Below are positions 25,321-33,964 of a stretch of DNA of 64,000 nt, in pieces. Within the stretch, counting starts at the first letter, position 1; each line of letters starts with the position of its first letter. Source of the DNA: Polyodon spathula (Eukaryota; Chordata; Actinopteri; Acipenseriformes; Polyodontidae); the NCBI RefSeq assembly GCF_017654505.1, contig NC_054565.1:6193270-6257269 (forward strand), written 5' to 3'. The translations under genes were made by a program, and so were the position numbers. Under the pieces are notes generated by a model that worked only from the letters and a program-made list of their open reading frames with translations, did no database searches and was not told the DNA's origin.

Positions 25321-25820
25321 NNNNNNNNNNNNNNNNNNNNNNNNNNNNNNNNNNNNNNNNNNNNNNNNNNNNNNNNNNNNNNNNNNNNNNNNNNNNNNNN
25401 NNNNNNNNNNNNNNNNNNNNNNNNNNNNNNNNNNNNNNNNNNNNNNNNNNNNNNNNNNNNNNNNNNNNNNNNNNNNNNNNNNNNNNNNNNNNNNNNNNNN
25501 NNNNNNNNNNNNNNNNNNNNNNNNNNNNNNNNNNNNNNNNNNNNNNNNNNNNNNNNNNNNNNNNNNNNNNNNNNNNNNNNNNNNNNNNNNNNNNNNNNNN
25601 NNNNNNNNNNNNNNNNNNNNNNNNNNNNNNNNNNNNNNNNNNNNNNNNNNNNNNNNNNNNNNNNNNNNNNNNNNNNNNNNNNNNNNNNNNNNNNNNNNNN
25701 NNNNNNNNNNNNNNNNNNNNNNNNNNNNNNNNNNNNNNNNNNNNNNNNNNNNNNNNNNNNNNNNNNNNNNNNNNNNNNNNNNNNNNNNNNNNNNNNNNNN
25801 NNNNNNNNNNNNNNNNNNNN
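25321..25820. other. assembly gap of exactly 500 N
   Basis: A round 500-N run is the usual placeholder inserted by scaffolding software, so its true length is unknown. It falls 59 bp beyond the last visible col16a1 exon, and no further col16a1 exon appears on its other side. Confidence 0.95.
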
Positions 25821-25879
25821 CCTAGGAAGCTGTATGAGGTTTAGCGCGTGGATAGCCAATAGAAAGAGAGAACACTTAC

Positions 25880-25933
25880 AGGTGTGCCGTCGCCTCCTGG
25901 AACACCATGCTCTCCAGGGATCCCTGCTTTGCC
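25880..25933 (-). CDS. col16a1: col16a1 exon 37 (last visible), triple helix
   Basis: 54 bp, 18 codons, about residues 875-892: GKAGIPGEHGVPGGDGTP, six perfect Gly-X-Y triplets. Acceptor TTCCAG, donor CCT|GTAAGT. It corresponds to human GRDGQQGQTGLRGTP. The next exon should contain the GEKGEPGECSC equivalent, but the gap follows. Confidence 0.9.
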
Positions 25934-25940
25934 CTGGAAT

Positions 25941-25944
<4 letters not shown>

Positions 25945-25994
<50 letters not shown>
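25945..25994. repeat. (CA)n microsatellite in col16a1 intron
   Basis: About 50 bp of CA. On the sense strand it is a (TG)n tract ending about 11 bp before the 3' splice site of exon 37, a position where repeat length can affect splicing. Confidence 0.95.
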
Positions 25995-25995
<1 letters not shown>

Positions 25996-26066
25996 CTCAG
26001 TCAGTTAGCTTGCATGGCTCTGGCAATGACAGAAGACATCTAACAGGAACCAGCGGTCAAACTTAC

Positions 26067-26135
26067 CGGGGGACCAGCGACTCCAACTCCTGTAGGCCCC
26101 TGAGGGCCCGGTGGTCCTTGTGGCCCCTCAAACCC
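26067..26135 (-). CDS. col16a1: col16a1 exon 36, triple helix with Gly-X-Gly break
   Basis: 69 bp, residues about 852-874: GFEGPQGPPGPQGPTG then VGVAGPP. The GVG step breaks the triplet phase eight residues before the exon end. Acceptor AATGCAG, donor CCG|GTAAGT. It matches human GSPGVKGATGPVGPPGASVS in place. Confidence 0.9.
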
Positions 26136-26382
26136 CTGCATTAAAAAAAAAAAATACAGCATGTTATATACAGTGTTACAATACTACTACTCAATGATAA
26201 TCATAATAAATAAAGAAGAAACCACCCTCATCCAATCACAGCGCCGGCACTGCACTTAATCAGATCTTTCCATCTTGAACGCTTTACTATCCACCAAGGA
26301 AAGTGAACAGAGATCAAAACTCTTTGTGCTGCCCACCCAAAACTGTGTAAACAGACAACATTTACTATACAGCACTACTGAC

Positions 26383-26436
26383 CTTCTCTCCCTTTGATCC
26401 CTGAGGCCCTGGCACGCCAGCTACACCCTGGAGCCC
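26383..26436 (-). CDS. col16a1: col16a1 exon 35, triple helix
   Basis: 54 bp, GLQGVAGVPGPQGSKGEK, six perfect triplets. Acceptor TTGCAG. The donor is AAG|GTCAGT, a weaker C at position +3. Confidence 0.9.
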
Positions 26437-26733
26437 CTGCAACAATCAAGACTCTCATTTAGCTGACACTGCAAAGAACCCTGGGATGCAGGAAGGACAC
26501 TGAAAACATGAAATTGAAATGGTGCACTAATATTGATTAGGAGTGACAGACGCCCGAGTTTCCTGTATGACAGCAAACCGTTACTCTTCATTATGCATTC
26601 TGTTGTATTAAAAGCAAATGAAGAACCCGTTGTATTTTTTGCCCCTGAAAAGGGGACATCGAGCTCTTAAACAAGCAGATAAAAAGACACACGTGGTTGT
26701 TTTGTTTGTAAAACACACAGGCAGAGCACTTAC

Positions 26734-26769
26734 TGGTATTCCAGGAAGCCCTCTTTCTCCAGTGTCTCC
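26734..26769 (-). CDS. col16a1: col16a1 exon 34, triple helix
   Basis: 36 bp, GDTGERGLPGIP. Acceptor TCTCCAG, donor CCA|GTAAGT. Equivalent to human GEPGAPGLPGIQ. Confidence 0.9.
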
Positions 26770-26860
26770 CTGGAGAATGAAGAGAAGCTCTCTTGTTAGT
26801 GGAAAAGGATTCAGTAAAAGCACGCTGGTATCTGACTGGTCTGAGTGGACTGGCACTTAC

Positions 26861-26902
26861 CGTTGGTCCAAGCAATCCAACTCCAGGAGACCCTGGCTTG
26901 CC
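26861..26902 (-). CDS. col16a1: col16a1 exon 33, triple helix with Gly-X-Gly break
   Basis: 42 bp, GKPGSPGVGLLGPT. The GVG break lies at the usual distance from the donor ACG|GTAAGT. Acceptor TTTCAG. Human has GEPGPPGRGVQGPQ here. Confidence 0.9.
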
Positions 26903-27124
26903 CTGAAACAACAACATAAAGTGTTCAACTCATCCGTTGGTTCATGCAGTGTCGGGATCATGACTACTTGTCTGTGATTATTTGGCCGCTGTCCTGTGGA
27001 TGGCATCGGCAACAGCCAGGCGAGTTTACGTGAGGTTTAAATAACATTGAGGGGAGTGATCGAAGGAGGGAGCATGCATCATAATCCCTCACCTGATTCA
27101 AACAGACGCATTCACCTGTGGATA

Positions 27125-27628
27125 CGACTCTGCTACAGACACACGATTCTGAAGAGCATTCCCCTCATCTGCTACAGACACACGATTCTGAAGAGCATTC
27201 CCCTCATCTGCTACAGACACACGATTCTGAAGAGCATTCCCCTCATCTGCTACAGACACACGATTCTGAAGAGCATTCCCCTCATCTGCTACAGACACAC
27301 GATTCTGAAGAGCATTCCCCTCATCTGCTACAGACACACGATTCTGAAGAGCATTCCCCTCATCTGCTACAGACACACGATTCTGAAGAGCATTCCCCTC
27401 ATCTGCTACAGACACACGATTCTGAAGAGCATTCCCCTCATCTGCTACAGACACACGATTCTGAAGAGCATTCCCCTCATCTGCTACAGACACACGATTC
27501 TGAAGAGCATTCCCCTCATCTGCTACAGACACACGATTCTGAAGAGCATTCCCCTCATCTGCTACAGACACACGATTCTGAAGAGCATTCCCCTCATCTG
27601 CTACAGACACACGATTCTGAAGAGCATT
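27125..27628 (-). repeat. 39-bp intronic minisatellite, 13 copies
   Basis: Thirteen practically identical 39-bp units containing CTGCTACAGACACACGATTC and TGAAGAGCATTCCCCTCAT (plus strand). The array fills about two thirds of the intron between exons 32 and 33 and begins about 25 bp after the exon 32 donor. The near-perfect identity of units suggests recent expansion. Several frames stay open because 39 is divisible by 3. They are not genes. Confidence 0.95.
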
Positions 27629-27653
27629 TTAGCAGATTCAGAACGGAACTTAC

Positions 27654-27707
27654 CTGACTGCCCTTTGGTCCGGCCGGGCCCTGAACGCCAGGAAGTCCTG
27701 GCTTGCC
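27654..27707 (-). CDS. col16a1: col16a1 exon 32, triple helix
   Basis: 54 bp, GKPGLPGVQGPAGPKGSQ, nearly the same as human GQPGLPGVQGPPGLKGVQ. Acceptor CCCTCAG, donor CAG|GTAAGT. The minisatellite follows directly in the intron. Confidence 0.93.
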
Positions 27708-28075
27708 CTGAGGGTAAAAAAAAAAACAACAAACTGTTAAAGCAGAGATGAAAATACAGTACAGTAAGACTCCGATTGCAGAGCACTTTCAACCATTCCA
27801 GGTTTTAATATGAGCTTGATTAGCCAAAGAGTACAGCTATAATAAGACAAGCTCAGGTGTGTCTTATTAAACCCATAGTAAAACCAGGAATGGATCAAAC
27901 TGCTATAGTAGGATTTCCCTCCCTGTTGAGTCATTTTTTTAAAAAAAGCGGATATAGAAAGGACAGCAGCACTTTCAGATTTAATCACGGAGATATCTCT
28001 TTGGAAATTGATGTGTGAATGCGTGTTTAAAAAGACCAGTTCAAGTGTGACCCCGAATAGAAGGAGGGGACTCAC

Positions 28076-28198
28076 GTGTTTGCCAGGAATGCCCTCTCCT
28101 GGGGGTCCCGGCTCCCCTCTCTCTCCCTTCTTTCCCGGGATCCCGATCGTGTCCGTCAATCCTTCAGGAAGGGAAGGGCACATCTCACAGGCATCTCC
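28076..28198 (-). CDS. col16a1: col16a1 exon 31, CxxCP interruption exon
   Basis: 123 bp, 41 codons: GDACEMCPSLPEGLTDTIGI, then Gly-X-Y, then GEGIPGKH. It matches human GDGCTACPSLQGT...VGRPGKP. The two cysteines can form disulphide links between chains. Acceptor TTGTCAG, donor CAC|GTGAGT. Confidence 0.93.
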
Positions 28199-28501
28199 CT
28201 GACAACAAGAACAATGAGCAATGTTAACATCCCCTGGTCAGAGTCACTCACAGCGTCCACCTGTCAACACCTCTTTCTACTCTCCAGCAGTACTGTTGAG
28301 CTCCTGAAACAGGTTCCCGTGATAAACAATCACGCAACGCTTGTGCACTTTGACTTGCTTCTACTATAAAATACAGACTGCCCAGCTCTCACCTCAAATC
28401 AAGAACCACATTGTGAAGCTCTTAATAAGCTGGATAGCCATGCTGTCTTAGACACACTAATAGCAGGGCAGCAACTAGCTGTTCAAAGCCCTCAAACTCA
28501 C

Positions 28502-28609
28502 CTTCTCCCCCTTCGGCCCGAGGAAGCCCTGTGTCCCTGGCTCGCCAGACAGGCCTGGCATGCCTGTCTGTCCCGGCGTCCCTGGGTCTCCTTGGAAACC
28601 CTGCTCACC
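28502..28609 (-). CDS. col16a1: col16a1 exon 30, triple helix
   Basis: 108 bp, twelve perfect triplets, including GMPGLSGEPGTQGFLGPKG. Human has GRPGLSGEPGVQGPAGPKG. Acceptor CCCTCAG, donor AAG|GTGAGT. Confidence 0.93.
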
Positions 28610-28789
28610 CTGAGGGGGGCACACAGGAGAGAACACTGAAGTAATATCCTTTCTGATAATGGGACAAGACTGGGGGTGGGGGAGTCTTTGAGACAAACAG
28701 CGACAAACAGGGAGAAGTTCATCAATGTTTACTTTTAAGTTGCAAGGCTTTTTAAAAAAAAATATACAAATATATTCAATTGGACTTAC

Positions 28790-28825
28790 CTTGTCTCCCT
28801 TTAACCCAGGAGTACCAGGTTTACC
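28790..28825 (-). CDS. col16a1: col16a1 exon 29, triple helix
   Basis: 36 bp, GKPGTPGLKGDK. Acceptor TTCTGCAG, donor AAG|GTAAGT. Equivalent to human GKAGERGLKGQK. Confidence 0.92.
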
Positions 28826-28977
28826 CTGCAGAACAGAAAACAGAGCATTGTCTTTGGTTTGTCTGGAGATCGAGAAGTAAGCATGACAAATGCATCATTG
28901 GAAAACAGCCAAAAACTCCAAAACTGGTAAAAAATTTAAAAAGCAACTCATAATTTCCGCTGGCCCAGTGCACTCAC

Positions 28978-29109
28978 CGGTTTGCCCGGCTCACCCACGC
29001 CTGGCACCCCCTGGTCCCCCCTCTCTCCTGGGAGTCCTGGCAGCTTGATTACCGTCTGAGCGCCGCCCACCTCCGCGGGAAGAGTGGGGCACAGACCACA
29101 CCCCTCTCC
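28978..29109 (-). CDS. col16a1: col16a1 exon 28, CxxCP interruption exon
   Basis: 132 bp, 44 codons: GEGCGLCPTLPAEVGGAQTV, then Gly-X-Y and a terminal GVGEPGKP with a Gly-X-Gly break. Equivalent to human GEPCEPCPALSN...GFGLPGKQ. Acceptor GTGGCAG, donor CCG|GTGAGT. Confidence 0.92.
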
Positions 29110-29204
29110 CTGCCACAGACACAAAGAGGCGGTGAGGTAACCGCCAGCACACTGGAGACGGCACGAGCCGCAATGCCTGCTTGGCAGTTTGGAAGATGAC
29201 AAGC

Positions 29205-29369
29205 CTACTAACCCTTTCATGCTCGACAATCTCACATGTCTTTATATGGGGACATACAGAAGACGCAGATGCACAACAGCCTCATATGATGCCATTATTC
29301 CCCCTTTATAAAGCAACAAACTTTTTGTCCAGGTATTTTCAATATTTCATGCATGAAAAGGGTTAGTAG
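29205..29369. mobile_element. MITE in col16a1 intron, 165 bp
   Basis: The ends are inverted repeats: left CTACTAACCCTTTCATGC, right reverse complement CTACTAACCCTTTTCATGC. The body includes TTTATATGGGGACA and TTTTTGTCCAGGTATTTTCA, both shared with a second, more decayed copy at 38.03-38.27 kb. The CCCTTT terminus suggests a piggyBac-like family, but a clean TTAA duplication is not seen. Confidence 0.6.
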
Positions 29370-29433
29370 ATGTGTCTTATCTAACAGACACTGGATTAAA
29401 ACACATAGAAATACATGAATCAATATAAATGAC

Positions 29434-29487
29434 CTTTTCACCCTTTAATCCCGTCCAGCCTTGAAGTCCTTGGTCCCCAGTGTTGCC
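29434..29487 (-). CDS. col16a1: col16a1 exon 27, triple helix
   Basis: 54 bp, GNTGDQGLQGWTGLKGEK. The Trp in an X position is unusual. Acceptor TTTCAG. The donor AAG|GTCATT is weak, yet the end point GEK agrees with neighbouring exons. Confidence 0.85.
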
Positions 29488-29616
29488 CTGAAACAAAGGC
29501 AGCACGTCTATGAATGTAACCCACATTATATCAACCCCAGGGATAGTGTTTGAGAAAATCATAACAGTAAAAAGCATATTGAGTAACGCAATGTGGCCAG
29601 TCATCGTTTTACTCAC

Positions 29617-29670
29617 CTTTTCTCCTTTAAGACCCTCAAGGCCAGGTAACCCTCGCTGTCCGGACTTGCC
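29617..29670 (-). CDS. col16a1: col16a1 exon 26, triple helix
   Basis: 54 bp, GKSGQRGLPGLEGLKGEK. Acceptor TTTCCAG, donor AAG|GTGAGT. Confidence 0.92.
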
Positions 29671-29905
29671 CTGGAAATGAACCAGCAGAAGAACAATCTT
29701 AGTCTTTTTACAAGAAGGTAATCAATTATGTGTGTTCTAACTGTTTTAAAAACATTCACAATGGTACTCGTTAACGACGAATCATTCTGCGTTTTCTTTC
29801 TTTATTGCAATTTCATATTGTTCGCAAAGCGTTGAAAAAACAAACCAAGAGAGTCCACAGGGATCGATGCTTACAGTGGAATATTAAAGCTCTAGTTCCA
29901 CTCAC

Positions 29906-29941
29906 CTCTTTCCCGTCTCTTCCCTTCTCCCCTGCGCTTCC
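29906..29941 (-). CDS. col16a1: col16a1 exon 25, triple helix
   Basis: 36 bp, GSAGEKGRDGKE. Acceptor CTTTTAG, donor GAG|GTGAGT. Confidence 0.9.
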
Positions 29942-30045
29942 CTAAAAGAAAAGAAAACAGGAATCGCTTTAGTCGTCACGGGTTGAATCCAAACCGTCAC
30001 TCTGCCCCTAAATAAATATAAAGTAGATATGTCTTTTATTATCAC

Positions 30046-30090
30046 CTTCTCCCCTCTCTGTCCTGACAGACCGATAGCTCCTGGTTCGCC
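30046..30090 (-). CDS. col16a1: col16a1 exon 24, triple helix
   Basis: 45 bp, GEPGAIGLSGQRGEK. Acceptor TCTCCAG, donor AAG|GTGATA. Confidence 0.9.
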
Positions 30091-30231
30091 CTGGAGAAAA
30101 AAACCCAAAAGAATCAAGAAAAAACCCAGAAACACCAAATCAATACAAACTAAATGGGTTTGTCGCTCCAATTCCACAATATCAGTTGCAGTAACTACTT
30201 CTAACCACTAGAAGGAACCCTAGACACTCAC

Positions 30232-30351
30232 CGGCAGTCCTCTCTCTCCCTGCCCCGCCTCTCCCTTCTCTCCTTTGGGTCCTGGTTTCCCTAACGACAG
30301 CAGATTGGCAGGTAGCACGTCGATGGTGGGACACACCTCGCAGGCATCTCC
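30232..30351 (-). CDS. col16a1: col16a1 exon 23, CxxCP interruption exon
   Basis: 120 bp, 40 codons: GDACEVCPTIDVLPANLLSL, then GKPGPKGEKGEAGQGERGLP with a Gly-X-Gly break near the end. Acceptor TCTGTAG, donor CCG|GTGAGT. Human has GEPCLSCSSVVGAQ at this place. Confidence 0.92.
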
Positions 30352-30497
30352 CTACAGAAGCCAAAACAAATAACAAAAAACTTTACTTGACATTTAAAAC
30401 CGAATCAGGAAAGGCACATCACAGCTTAAAGAATCAGCTTGAAAATACAACACAGGGACCCATCTTAGAAGTTTCATCTAAGAAACATTGTTTTTAC

Positions 30498-30533
30498 CTT
30501 TTCGCCTTTAAGACCTGCTGTTCCTGAATCCCC
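30498..30533 (-). CDS. col16a1: col16a1 exon 22, triple helix
   Basis: 36 bp, GDSGTAGLKGEK. Acceptor TTTCTAG, donor AAG|GTAAAA. Confidence 0.9.
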
Positions 30534-30676
30534 CTAGAAAGAGAAGAAACAATCAGCTTTAGTGCTGGAGCTGAAGACCCCCCCCCCCCCCCCCCATTTC
30601 AGTATGGTTCTGGTTTCATTTTCCAGCTTCGTGCACACACACACCTATACTAGGAATTAAACATATGCAGATGTAC

Positions 30677-30712
30677 CTTATCACCCTTTCCTCCACTAAG
30701 GCCAGCCGGTCC
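30677..30712 (-). CDS. col16a1: col16a1 exon 21, triple helix
   Basis: 36 bp, GPAGLSGGKGDK. Acceptor TCTTTTAG, donor AAG|GTACAT. Confidence 0.9.
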
Positions 30713-31066
30713 CTAAAAGACAAAAGAAACGTACATATACATAATATATATTTTTATTTATTTATTTATATTTCATTTTGATAAATTAAAATTGACCATT
30801 TACCAAAAACAGAAGTTAATTTTGACTTTTCAAACCCCTGTCTACCCTAAGAGAATGTTTCTAAACAATTCATAAAAAAAAACCCAGAAGTTCTTTCAAT
30901 TTTAATGAAGTGGAACCCTGGTCAACAGGTTTAGAGACCAACACAATATCCGTGTGCTGTGCCGAAGAGCCAGGCTCCATTAGCGAAGCAGGCAGACACA
31001 CACTGCTCTTACCCAGCCCAGTCAGTGCAGAGAGTTCACTACCAGAACATTGCTGTGAAAGCTCAC

Positions 31067-31189
31067 CGGTAAACCAGGCTCTCCTCTCCCTGGAGCTCCA
31101 GGTTCCCCTTTGGACCCACTCTTCCCCTGCAGAGTGATCATGTCCTGGAACCCTTTGGGAATGCTGGGGCACACCTCACACGGCTCCCC
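31067..31189 (-). CDS. col16a1: col16a1 exon 20, CxxCP interruption exon
   Basis: 123 bp, 41 codons: GEPCEVCPSIPKGFQDMITL, then GKSGSKGEPGAPGRGEPGLP. Very close to human GDPCEVCPTLPEGFQ. Acceptor CCACCAG, donor CCG|GTGAGC. Confidence 0.95.
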
Positions 31190-31621
31190 CTGGTGGAATG
31201 GAGAAGTAAGATCCGTCAGGAGAGGGAGAGAAGATCTATGGCAACCAGGGATGTAATAAGGGGTTGATCGCATCATACAAATACTTGTGTTTATACTTGT
31301 TTAAACTTGAATAAATAAAACAATTAGATGAATATGACTAACAATAAGAAGTATGTTTATTTGTGTGACTATAGTAATATAAAATAAATAGCTACCATTG
31401 CATAGCGGTTTGGGTCATTCTAGGTTTCTTGCAAGTTTAAAAACACTCTTGTTATCTGTACACTAAGGCTAAACAGCGGGGCGGATCACACAGCTATGTG
31501 GGGTCTTATCCATCCATTTGAGAGCTTTTTTACATTACACCGGAAGTTACTAACGAAAAGACCAATCATAATATCACTGCATGGTGTTAGAATCATCTGA
31601 ACCACACTTTCAACAGCTCAC

Positions 31622-31657
31622 CTTGACTCCTTTCGAACCCCCTGGACCACGAGGTCC
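31622..31657 (-). CDS. col16a1: col16a1 exon 19, triple helix
   Basis: 36 bp, GPRGPGGSKGVK. Acceptor AATGCAG, donor AAG|GTGAGC. Human GPGGKPGKPGVKGEK is in the same position. Confidence 0.9.
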
Positions 31658-31904
31658 CTGCATTAAAAAAAATACAACAGCAGATAGATACAGTGATGAG
31701 ATCGGACACAGCCCACTGGAAATGCAAAGTGCAACATGAAACAGCCCCATCCAAACACTGCCATCCTCAATCCGTCTCAAAGACAGCTGGAACCAGTTTT
31801 CAGTTCAGCTCTTTTGACTGAATTCAATAATGTACGGTATAATGTGACATATACACACAGACCAGGCAAGTAGAGTACACAAACCAGGACCAGAGGACAC
31901 AGTT

Positions 31905-32075
31905 GGAAATTAAGTGGAGATGGACAGAGAGGAGGAGACACTTCTTCACACAGAGAGAGGTGGAGGGGATGGAATGGGCTACCCAACTTGGCAAAAGTTC
32001 CGAGATCAATCGGCTACTAGGAACCGAACGAGATTCGATGGGCCGAGTGGCCTGCTCTCTGACATTCTAAGCGAT
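31905..32075 (+). mobile_element. 3' fragment of a non-LTR retrotransposon (CR1/L2-like)
   Basis: It contains AGACACTTCTTCACACAGAG, GGGATGGAATGGGCTACCCA, AGATCAATCGGCTACTAGGA and GATGGGCCGAGTGGCCTGCT. This is the recognisable 3' end of a LINE family common in fish and amphibians. Another fragment of the same family lies at 58.79-58.94 kb. It has no coding remnant and sits in the intron next to exon 18. Confidence 0.5.
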
Positions 32076-32118
32076 ATGATGAGAGATAATAATGTCTGTT
32101 TGTATGTGCCCTACTCAC

Positions 32119-32163
32119 AGGATCTCCATGGTTACCATCCCGGCCTGGTACTCCAGGATCACC
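32119..32163 (-). CDS. col16a1: col16a1 exon 18, triple helix
   Basis: 45 bp, GDPGVPGRDGNHGDP. Acceptor ATTGCAG, donor CCT|GTGAGT. Confidence 0.9.
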
Positions 32164-32258
32164 CTGCAATGAGACTCCAGGTCAGCTTCCAGACAGGATA
32201 ACAGAGAGGGAGAGACACCATCTTACAAAATAACTAACGATCTTGAAATATAACTCAC

Positions 32259-32297
32259 CTTGTTTCCTTTCAGCCCTGGCAGACCCCCTGGACTCCC
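32259..32297 (-). CDS. col16a1: col16a1 exon 17, triple helix with short break
   Basis: 39 bp, GSPGGLPGLKGNK. A GG step breaks the triplet phase, as in human GTPGDPGGPPGPKGDK. Acceptor TATTTAG, donor AAG|GTGAGT. Confidence 0.9.
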
Positions 32298-32702
32298 CTA
32301 AATAAACAGATCAATAAATAAAAATAAATTCACTGCTTAACTGATAGATTATATTTTTCCAGGTCTAAGTAATTGGGATCCCGTGATTTTTAACACACAA
32401 TAAAAGTTAGCCTAGTGTGGCGTTTAACAAGAGCTAATTTTAAACAGTGCTTTGAATGACCTGAAATGTCTTTAAAGCTACTTGAATTAACATTTGTTGT
32501 TTTAAGTAACCGACATTAAATTAATATATATAAAAAAAAACCTTGCTTTTATAATATAAAAAAAGAACATTTCTGCCGTCATTAAACAAGACACTGTCGT
32601 CTTCTTTCTTCCTAGCATTCAACTGGAAGGATAGCTTACGAGGAATGCAGAACTCTATACAGGGGGGCTGGAAGTACATTTCACCCAGTAAGCACTACTC
32701 AC

Positions 32703-32798
32703 CGGAGGTCCAGGCTCTCCCACTCCTGGGGGTCCTGGGGGCCCAGGGGGCCCCGACTCTCCTGCTAACCCCTCTGGTCCAACCAGCCCCGGCTGACC
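32703..32798 (-). CDS. col16a1: col16a1 exon 16, triple helix with Gly-X-Gly break
   Basis: 96 bp, 32 codons, including GLVGPEGLAGESGPPGPPG and a terminal GVGEPGPP. Human has GFVGPEGLAGEPGPPGLPG. Acceptor TTCTGCAG, donor CCG|GTGAGT. Confidence 0.95.
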
Positions 32799-33139
32799 CT
32801 GCAGAATCAAGAGCAGTGTTCAGAGGGGCCCAGCAGGGCCGTGCTATGTGCTTGTATGCTGTCAGCTTGCACGGGGTGTATCGCCACCTAGTGAGATTTT
32901 CCCTCAATTGCAAAGTTTGTTTGTGGTACACAAGAAACTGAGCAGCTGTTCAAATGGTTTCTTCTTAAAACACATTTGAGAGCGACTCGAGTATCATGAG
33001 AAGGAAACTGACCGTTTGGATGATCAGATCCTGTCAGTAAACTTTAAAGAAACTTTTTTATGTGTGTGGGGCACCTTGTATCTAAAAGGATTACATTTTA
33101 AGGCTCTGTAGCCATGTAGAGTAGTCACAGTGGTCTTAC

Positions 33140-33184
33140 CTTCTGACCTTTGGGGCCGACAACACAGATCTCTCCTGGACGACC
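33140..33184 (-). CDS. col16a1: col16a1 exon 15, Cys-bearing helix interruption
   Basis: 45 bp, GRPGEICVVGPKGQK, one conservative change from human GRPGEICVIGPKGQK. This is the strongest single-exon identifier of the gene in the helix region. Acceptor TGAGTAG, donor AAG|GTAAGA. Confidence 0.97.
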
Positions 33185-33252
33185 CTACTCAGAGAAAAGA
33201 CAGCACTGTTAAATCTAGCCAATAAAATTGGCTAGATATTTGCAGAGATAGG

Positions 33253-33279
33253 AAAAAAAAAAAAAAAAAAAAAAAAAAA
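33253..33279. repeat. poly-A run
   Basis: Twenty-seven consecutive A in a col16a1 intron. It reads as T on the sense strand, downstream of the exon 14 donor. Confidence 0.9.
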
Positions 33280-33479
33280 GGGGAACCAACACATCACCTC
33301 TATCGGAAGCACAGGCACATCAATACATTGTAAAGTGATACATACCTGCAGTGCCATCTTAACACATTCACAGTATGTGTGCTTTGTACGGCTGGACAGT
33401 TCTCAATTTTTGTTTCAATTCATTTTTTTAGCCAGGCTTACTAACCAGCTTACTTCTGAAAAGACTCCTAGACACTTAC

Positions 33480-33542
33480 GTCGTTCCCCGATGGTCCTGC
33501 TGGTCCCTCTTTACCAGGGTCCCCCTTGTCCCCTTTATCACC
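33480..33542 (-). CDS. col16a1: col16a1 exon 14, triple helix
   Basis: 63 bp, seven perfect triplets, including GDKGDKGDPGKEGPAGPSG. Acceptor TATTCAG, donor GAC|GTAAGT. Confidence 0.92.
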
Positions 33543-33639
33543 CTGAATATGAGAGAGAGCAAGAGAGAGCCAGGGTTAAATATCATGCTGCTACATTGTT
33601 ACATGGTGCACAGAACTACCCCTTTAATTTTGTAATTAC

Positions 33640-33681
33640 CGTTGATCCCTTTGATCTAGCAGACCCCAGTCCCATTGGGCC
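33640..33681 (-). CDS. col16a1: col16a1 exon 13, poorly helical segment
   Basis: 42 bp, GPMGLGSARSKGST. The triplet pattern is lost after GPMGLG. Human has the more regular GPSGLPGSTGEKGQK. Acceptor AATTGCAG, donor ACG|GTAATT. The loss of one residue relative to human could be a true interruption or an assembly error. Confidence 0.75.
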
Positions 33682-33928
33682 CTGCAATTACCAAAACAGT
33701 ATCACTGCATTGCACTTGAAAGGAGGTGTCTGCAGGTTTTACAATCCGCATCGATTTAACAATGGGTCAGTAACGGTGTCGTCACACCCAACGCTACTTT
33801 CAAGGGCATCCATTATTATTAGTAGTATTTTTTCTTTTTTAAAACAGAAACTTATTTTATATTCGAGAGGTGTTGACCCTTCTGAAAGCGCCCCCTGCAG
33901 AAAAACCCAACGATGAATGTTGAACATA

Positions 33929-33964
33929 CCACTTCCCCCTTGGCTCCTTTTTCACCCTTCGGTC
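33929..33964 (-). CDS. col16a1: col16a1 exon 12, with apparent frame problem
   Basis: Human reads CAEGPKGEKGESG here. The obvious acceptor TTTCAG|TGTTCTGCA (start 33,974) would give the Cys and the right residues, but the CCC at 33,961-33,963 (minus strand) puts that frame into a stop after seven codons. Using the inner acceptor TCTGCAG|GAC restores phase 0 and reads DPKGEKGAKGEV, losing the Cys and first Gly. Donor GTG|GTATGT. Either the splice site has moved, or one C is an insertion or base-calling error. Confidence 0.65.

Noticed and set aside
25269..25991. Frames of 191 and 224 residues spanning the gap
   Set aside because: Most of their length is N, so they carry no sequence information.
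27047..27751. Frames of 170-234 residues with CYRHTILKSIP- or SVADEGNALQNR-type repeats
   Set aside because: By-product of the 39-bp intronic array. The segment lies between two solid col16a1 exons.
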